Source of the DNA: Actinacidiphila sp. DG2A-62
Lineage (GTDB): Bacteria; Actinomycetota; Actinomycetes; Streptomycetales; Streptomycetaceae
Direction of reading: 5' to 3'
Assembly: GCF_035825295.1 (NCBI RefSeq)
Contig: NZ_JAYMGI010000002.1
Span: 8,496,654 to 8,560,653, forward strand
Length of the DNA stretch: 64,000 nt
Under the pieces are notes generated by a model. It was given only the letters and a program-made list of their open reading frames with translations. It had not been told where the DNA came from and ran no database searches. This document shows, one piece after another, positions 61,042 to 64,000 of the stretch; the first letter of the stretch is position 1, and each line of letters opens with the position of its first letter. The position numbers and the translations under genes are program-made.

Positions 61042-61288
61042 CTCCTGGCGCAGGAGGCGATCGATCAGCTGCAGCCCCTGGGGACCCAGATGGCCAAGAT
61101 CGCGAAGTTCTTCAAAAGACGAGATGGCTTGCCCCCCTATAGATCGGTTCAGAAGCTACACCTGACCGCATCCCGACGTCGCGATTACGAGGTGGGCCAG
61201 AACCCGGAGTCGGCACGGTAGTGGCCGGTCTGCTGAGGGAGACGCCCTGCTCTTGCGGACAAAGTGTCCGATGTTCCTGAAGCGGTTT

Positions 61289-63805
61289 CTACGCCCAGCG
61301 CATGCCCAGCTCGGTCAGTTCTTGGCGCCGCTCGGGGCTGAGCTTGTCGGCCCGCCTGCGTGCGTTGTCGAGGAACATGCCGAGCTTGTACGGCATGCCG
61401 TCGACTTCTTCGACGTGCTTGCGCGGGACGTGGAGGTGGCCTTCGCGGGCGTGGAATTGCCGGGCTGCCCTGATGTTGGCTGCCCATTTGTCGGCTTGTG
61501 TGCGGGGTGCCGGGGGCCGCTCGTCGGGCTCTGCCGGGCTGAGGTGGAGCATGTGCTCGAGCATCCACTGCTGTGCGGGCTGCAGCTGGTCCCAGTTCAG
61601 GCGCTGTGCCTGGACCCACGCCCCGAGGTCTTCGCCCTGGAGTGTCGTCTGCCCGGGCGTGGTGGGCGGCTCGGTGCCGGCCTCGATGAGGTTGCGGCAC
61701 AGCCGGTAGGCGCGTTGCCAGGCGACGGGCCAGGCCGGGCACCAGGATGGGTCGATCGCCTCGAGCGCGTCCCTGCGCTCTTCGGTGAGCGCCCCGGCGG
61801 TCGAGCTGACCGGCAGCCCCTGCTCGCGCCGCGCCTCGATCTCCGCCAACTTCCGGCCGGCGGTCCTCAAATTTTTCAGCCATACCCCCACTGGATGGCC
61901 GTTGAAGACCGCTGTCGTAGGGGCCAGCAGGTGGCCGTGTTCGGCTGCCCACCCCTGCGCTGCTGACAGTCCCTCCTGGAAAGCGACGTCCCAGTGCGAC
62001 CAGATCATGCCGAGTTCTTCGAGTTCCTTGACCCGCGAGGGCTTCATCTCACCCGCGTTGTAAAACCTCCTCTGGTCGGCAATCCATGTTCCCAGCGGAA
62101 ATCCGGCGGGCTGCCACTCCTCCGGAGTGACGAACGCATACGGGACTTTCAGATCCCCGTTCTCCTTCACGTACCGGGTCGCTGCCTGGATTCCCTGACG
62201 CCAGTACGTGTTTTCCGGCTGGAGAATCCTCAGTTTCATGAACTGCGCCAGCACGGCGGGGTCGCGCGGGGTGGAGAAGGACAGCAGGCTCTGTGCGGGA
62301 GCCGACGTTCCGCGCTCCTCACCCCGGCCTGCTGCGTCGCGCTCTGCCGCCGACGGCTTCCGGTGCCGGGTGTTCGACTGCTGCTCCGCGAGGGCTTCCA
62401 CGGTGTCCGCGTCGTGACTACGGAGAGCAGCCAAAATCCGGGCCAACCCGTTGTACCCCTTGCTGGTGAGCATGGCGTTCGGGTCCTCGTCCTTGCCGAG
62501 AAAGACCGGCACGATCAGGGACGCCACCTTGCCTTCTCCGGGTTTCATGCGCAGGGCGCGGCCGATGATCTGGAGGATGTCGACGGCGGAGCCGCGCACG
62601 TCTCCGAAGAACACAGAGTCACAACCTGGCGTGTCCACGCCTTCCCCGAGGACTCGAACGCTGCTGAGCAGCCGTAGCCGCATCGGGACGAGGTCGCCGT
62701 CGACGCTCTCGCCGACGGGGTCGGCGAAGGTGGCCAGCGTCGCCCGCCGGCGCTTGGGGCTGTGCTCGCCGCACAGCCAGTCCGCCCACACCCGCTCCGG
62801 CTCCGGGTACGTCTCGGGGGCGTCCTCCCACAGCCGCTGCGCCACGGCCGGCACCCCGGCCGCCATGGCTTCGGCTTCGCTGGTCCGGTAGTGGAAGCTG
62901 AGCATCCTGCGCAGGCCGCGCTCCGCGGCGGTCTTCACCGCGGCGGTTTGCAGCGCCGCGAGACGTGAACCCCGTACGTTGTCCGACCTGGCCTCGATTC
63001 CCAGCAGCGCGGCCGCCTGGAGCTCCGGGTCGGTCACGTCGACACACACGACCTGCCAGGCCGCGACCAGGCCGAGGTTGCGGGCCTGCGACAAGGTGAG
63101 CTTGTAGGCCACGCTGCCGAACAGCCCGTCCGGGTCGTCCTCCATGCTGGCCACCAGCACCGGCGCGCCACTGCCGCCCTCGTCGGTCTCCGGCGCCTCC
63201 CACACCCGTGGGGTGGCGGTCATGTAGAGCCTGCGGTCGGCCGGGATGCGGGTGTTGTCGTGGATCGCCGCCCACGGCTTCGAGCCGCGCCCGCTGGTCC
63301 TGTGCGCCTCGTCGACCACCACCAGCGACCACGGGGCCAGACCGGCCTCGTGCGCCCGCTGGAGCGTCCCCAGACCCACGCTGGCGTACGTGGCGAACAC
63401 GGTCACGTGCTCCTGGCCGCGCGTCCACGCCACCAGCTCGTCCACGTCCGTCGTGCACGCCGCCAGCCCCTGCGCCTCATCTGCACGCAGCGAGCAGATC
63501 CCGTAGAACGGCCCCGTGCGGCCGCCGGCGCGCCACGCGGCCGCCATCTGCGTCAGCAGATCCAGAGTCGGCACCAGCACCAATACCCGGCCCGCCCGCA
63601 ATTTCCGCGCGGTCAGCACCGCCATAAAGGTTTTTCCCGAACCGGTCGCCGCAATGACCTGCGTGCGCAGACCCTGCGCGGGCATTTCCTGGCCCGGCTG
63701 CAATTCGAGTTTCCGCACCGCCGCATCGGACGCCTCGACCTGATGCGGAAGCGGGTCCATCTCCACGACCGTGTTTTCCGCTTCAGCTGTGACCACTGCC
63801 ACCAT
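61289..63805 (-). CDS. DEAD/DEAH-box helicase with helicase-associated repeats, telomere-region type
   Basis: Encodes 838 residues. ATG at 63805 with GGGGAG 10 bases upstream. Motor motifs: VIAATGSGKTFMAVL (I), VVVDEAHRTSGRGS (II, DEAH), LYMTATPRVW (III), VRVLGEGVDTPGCDSVFF (V) and DILQIIGRALRMKPGEGK (VI). Then three helicase-associated repeats (YWRQGIQAATRYVKENGDLK, GWAAEHGHLLAPTTAVFNG, DKWAANIRAARQFHAREGHL). Such helicases sit near the ends of Streptomyces chromosomes and linear plasmids. Their exact task is unsettled, with transfer or end maintenance proposed. A fragment of a relative is at 46415. Confidence 0.88.
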   Translation of the reverse strand: MVAVVTAEAENTVVEMDPLPHQVEASDAAVRKLELQPGQEMPAQGLRTQVIAATGSGKTFMAVLTARKLRAGRVLVLVPTLDLLTQMAAAWRAGGRTGPFYGICSLRADEAQGLAACTTDVDELVAWTRGQEHVTVFATYASVGLGTLQRAHEAGLAPWSLVVVDEAHRTSGRGSKPWAAIHDNTRIPADRRLYMTATPRVWEAPETDEGGSGAPVLVASMEDDPDGLFGSVAYKLTLSQARNLGLVAAWQVVCVDVTDPELQAAALLGIEARSDNVRGSRLAALQTAAVKTAAERGLRRMLSFHYRTSEAEAMAAGVPAVAQRLWEDAPETYPEPERVWADWLCGEHSPKRRRATLATFADPVGESVDGDLVPMRLRLLSSVRVLGEGVDTPGCDSVFFGDVRGSAVDILQIIGRALRMKPGEGKVASLIVPVFLGKDEDPNAMLTSKGYNGLARILAALRSHDADTVEALAEQQSNTRHRKPSAAERDAAGRGEERGTSAPAQSLLSFSTPRDPAVLAQFMKLRILQPENTYWRQGIQAATRYVKENGDLKVPYAFVTPEEWQPAGFPLGTWIADQRRFYNAGEMKPSRVKELEELGMIWSHWDVAFQEGLSAAQGWAAEHGHLLAPTTAVFNGHPVGVWLKNLRTAGRKLAEIEARREQGLPVSSTAGALTEERRDALEAIDPSWCPAWPVAWQRAYRLCRNLIEAGTEPPTTPGQTTLQGEDLGAWVQAQRLNWDQLQPAQQWMLEHMLHLSPAEPDERPPAPRTQADKWAANIRAARQFHAREGHLHVPRKHVEEVDGMPYKLGMFLDNARRRADKLSPERRQELTELGMRWA

Positions 63806-63932
63806 GGTTTGACGCTCCCCCGTCCCGGGACGATGCGCGGCCCCGGGCGGGTGTGCTCCGGGGGTGGTGTCTGAGTCCAGAGGCTAGCGCACTTGTGACT
63901 TTGACGCACCATCGATCGGCGCGATCCGCTCC

Positions 63933-63958
63933 CGGCTCGAACCCGAACGTTCGAGCCG
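63933..63958. repeat. inverted repeat near the right edge
   Basis: Perfect 10-base arms CGGCTCGAAC / GTTCGAGCCG around 6 bases. GATCG and CGATC flank GCG at about 63914. It lies in the helicase upstream region (63806 to 64000), which has no gene. It could be an operator or part of a subtelomeric palindrome set. Confidence 0.5.
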
Positions 63959-64000
63959 TCCCGCCGGTCGCACCCCCGGTCCCGCTCTACGACAAGGCCG

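Noticed and set aside
63930..63990. Possible tRNA T-arm (GTTCGAGCC) at the right edge
   Set aside because: The sequence is a plain inverted repeat. No anticodon arm, D arm or acceptor stem can be built on either strand.

Overview
The window is high-GC actinomycete DNA, most likely from a Streptomyces or close relative. Evidence: GTG and TTG starts with GGAGG-type ribosome sites, long perfect GC hairpins as terminators, a telomere-protein gene pair (tap-tpg) found in actinomycetes with linear replicons, and a telomere-type helicase at the right edge. No rRNA, tRNA or CRISPR array was found.

Left part (1 to about 25.4 kb) is orderly and chromosome-like. It opens with a polysaccharide region: two Wzz-type chain-length proteins, two family 2 glycosyltransferases, and a tightly overlapping minus-strand operon (Gfo/Idh oxidoreductase, NAD epimerase, aminotransferase, NeuD-type acyltransferase, second aminotransferase) that looks able to build an N-acylated amino-sugar nucleotide. 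A 1117-residue secreted DUF4082-type protein sits beside it. Then come an MFS transporter, two beta-propeller proteins, a cyclophilin, a quinone-oxidoreductase-like enzyme, a secreted transglycosylase, an Asp23 protein, a ClC channel, a truncated uridine-kinase-like gene and a secreted I36/VCBS protein.

Middle part (25.4 to 54.3 kb) is a mobile, decaying accessory region. It begins with an intact tap-tpg operon. A second tpg is frameshifted and split by an IS982 element, and a third, intact tpg stands alone at 50.4 kb. Between them lie two IS982 elements, a toxin-antitoxin pair, an IS5-type element whose inverted repeats enclose an unrelated gene, a DUF4935-like PIN protein, a truncated PIN gene meeting a truncated zinc-ribbon recombinase-like gene end to end, an HTH gene and a tyrosine recombinase, an HNH nuclease pseudogene, an internally deleted IS3, an RHS protein with its papain-fold toxin tip separated by one base in a seven-base run, a YrhB-type immunity gene, a Mu/Tn7-like transposon (DDE transposase, AAA+ ATPase, frameshifted third gene) and three stacked IS5-family elements.

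Right part (54.3 to 64 kb) is mostly minus strand and looks like a defence island. It carries a short type II CBASS operon (CD-NTase, E2-like protein, membrane effector) preceded by an ImmA/IrrE-type zinc peptidase and an HTH protein that may act as a CapP/CapH-like control pair, then a sigma-factor-like protein and a large helicase of the kind common at Streptomyces replicon ends. The telomere itself is not recognisable in the window, but the gene content argues for a chromosome arm or an integrated linear plasmid end.
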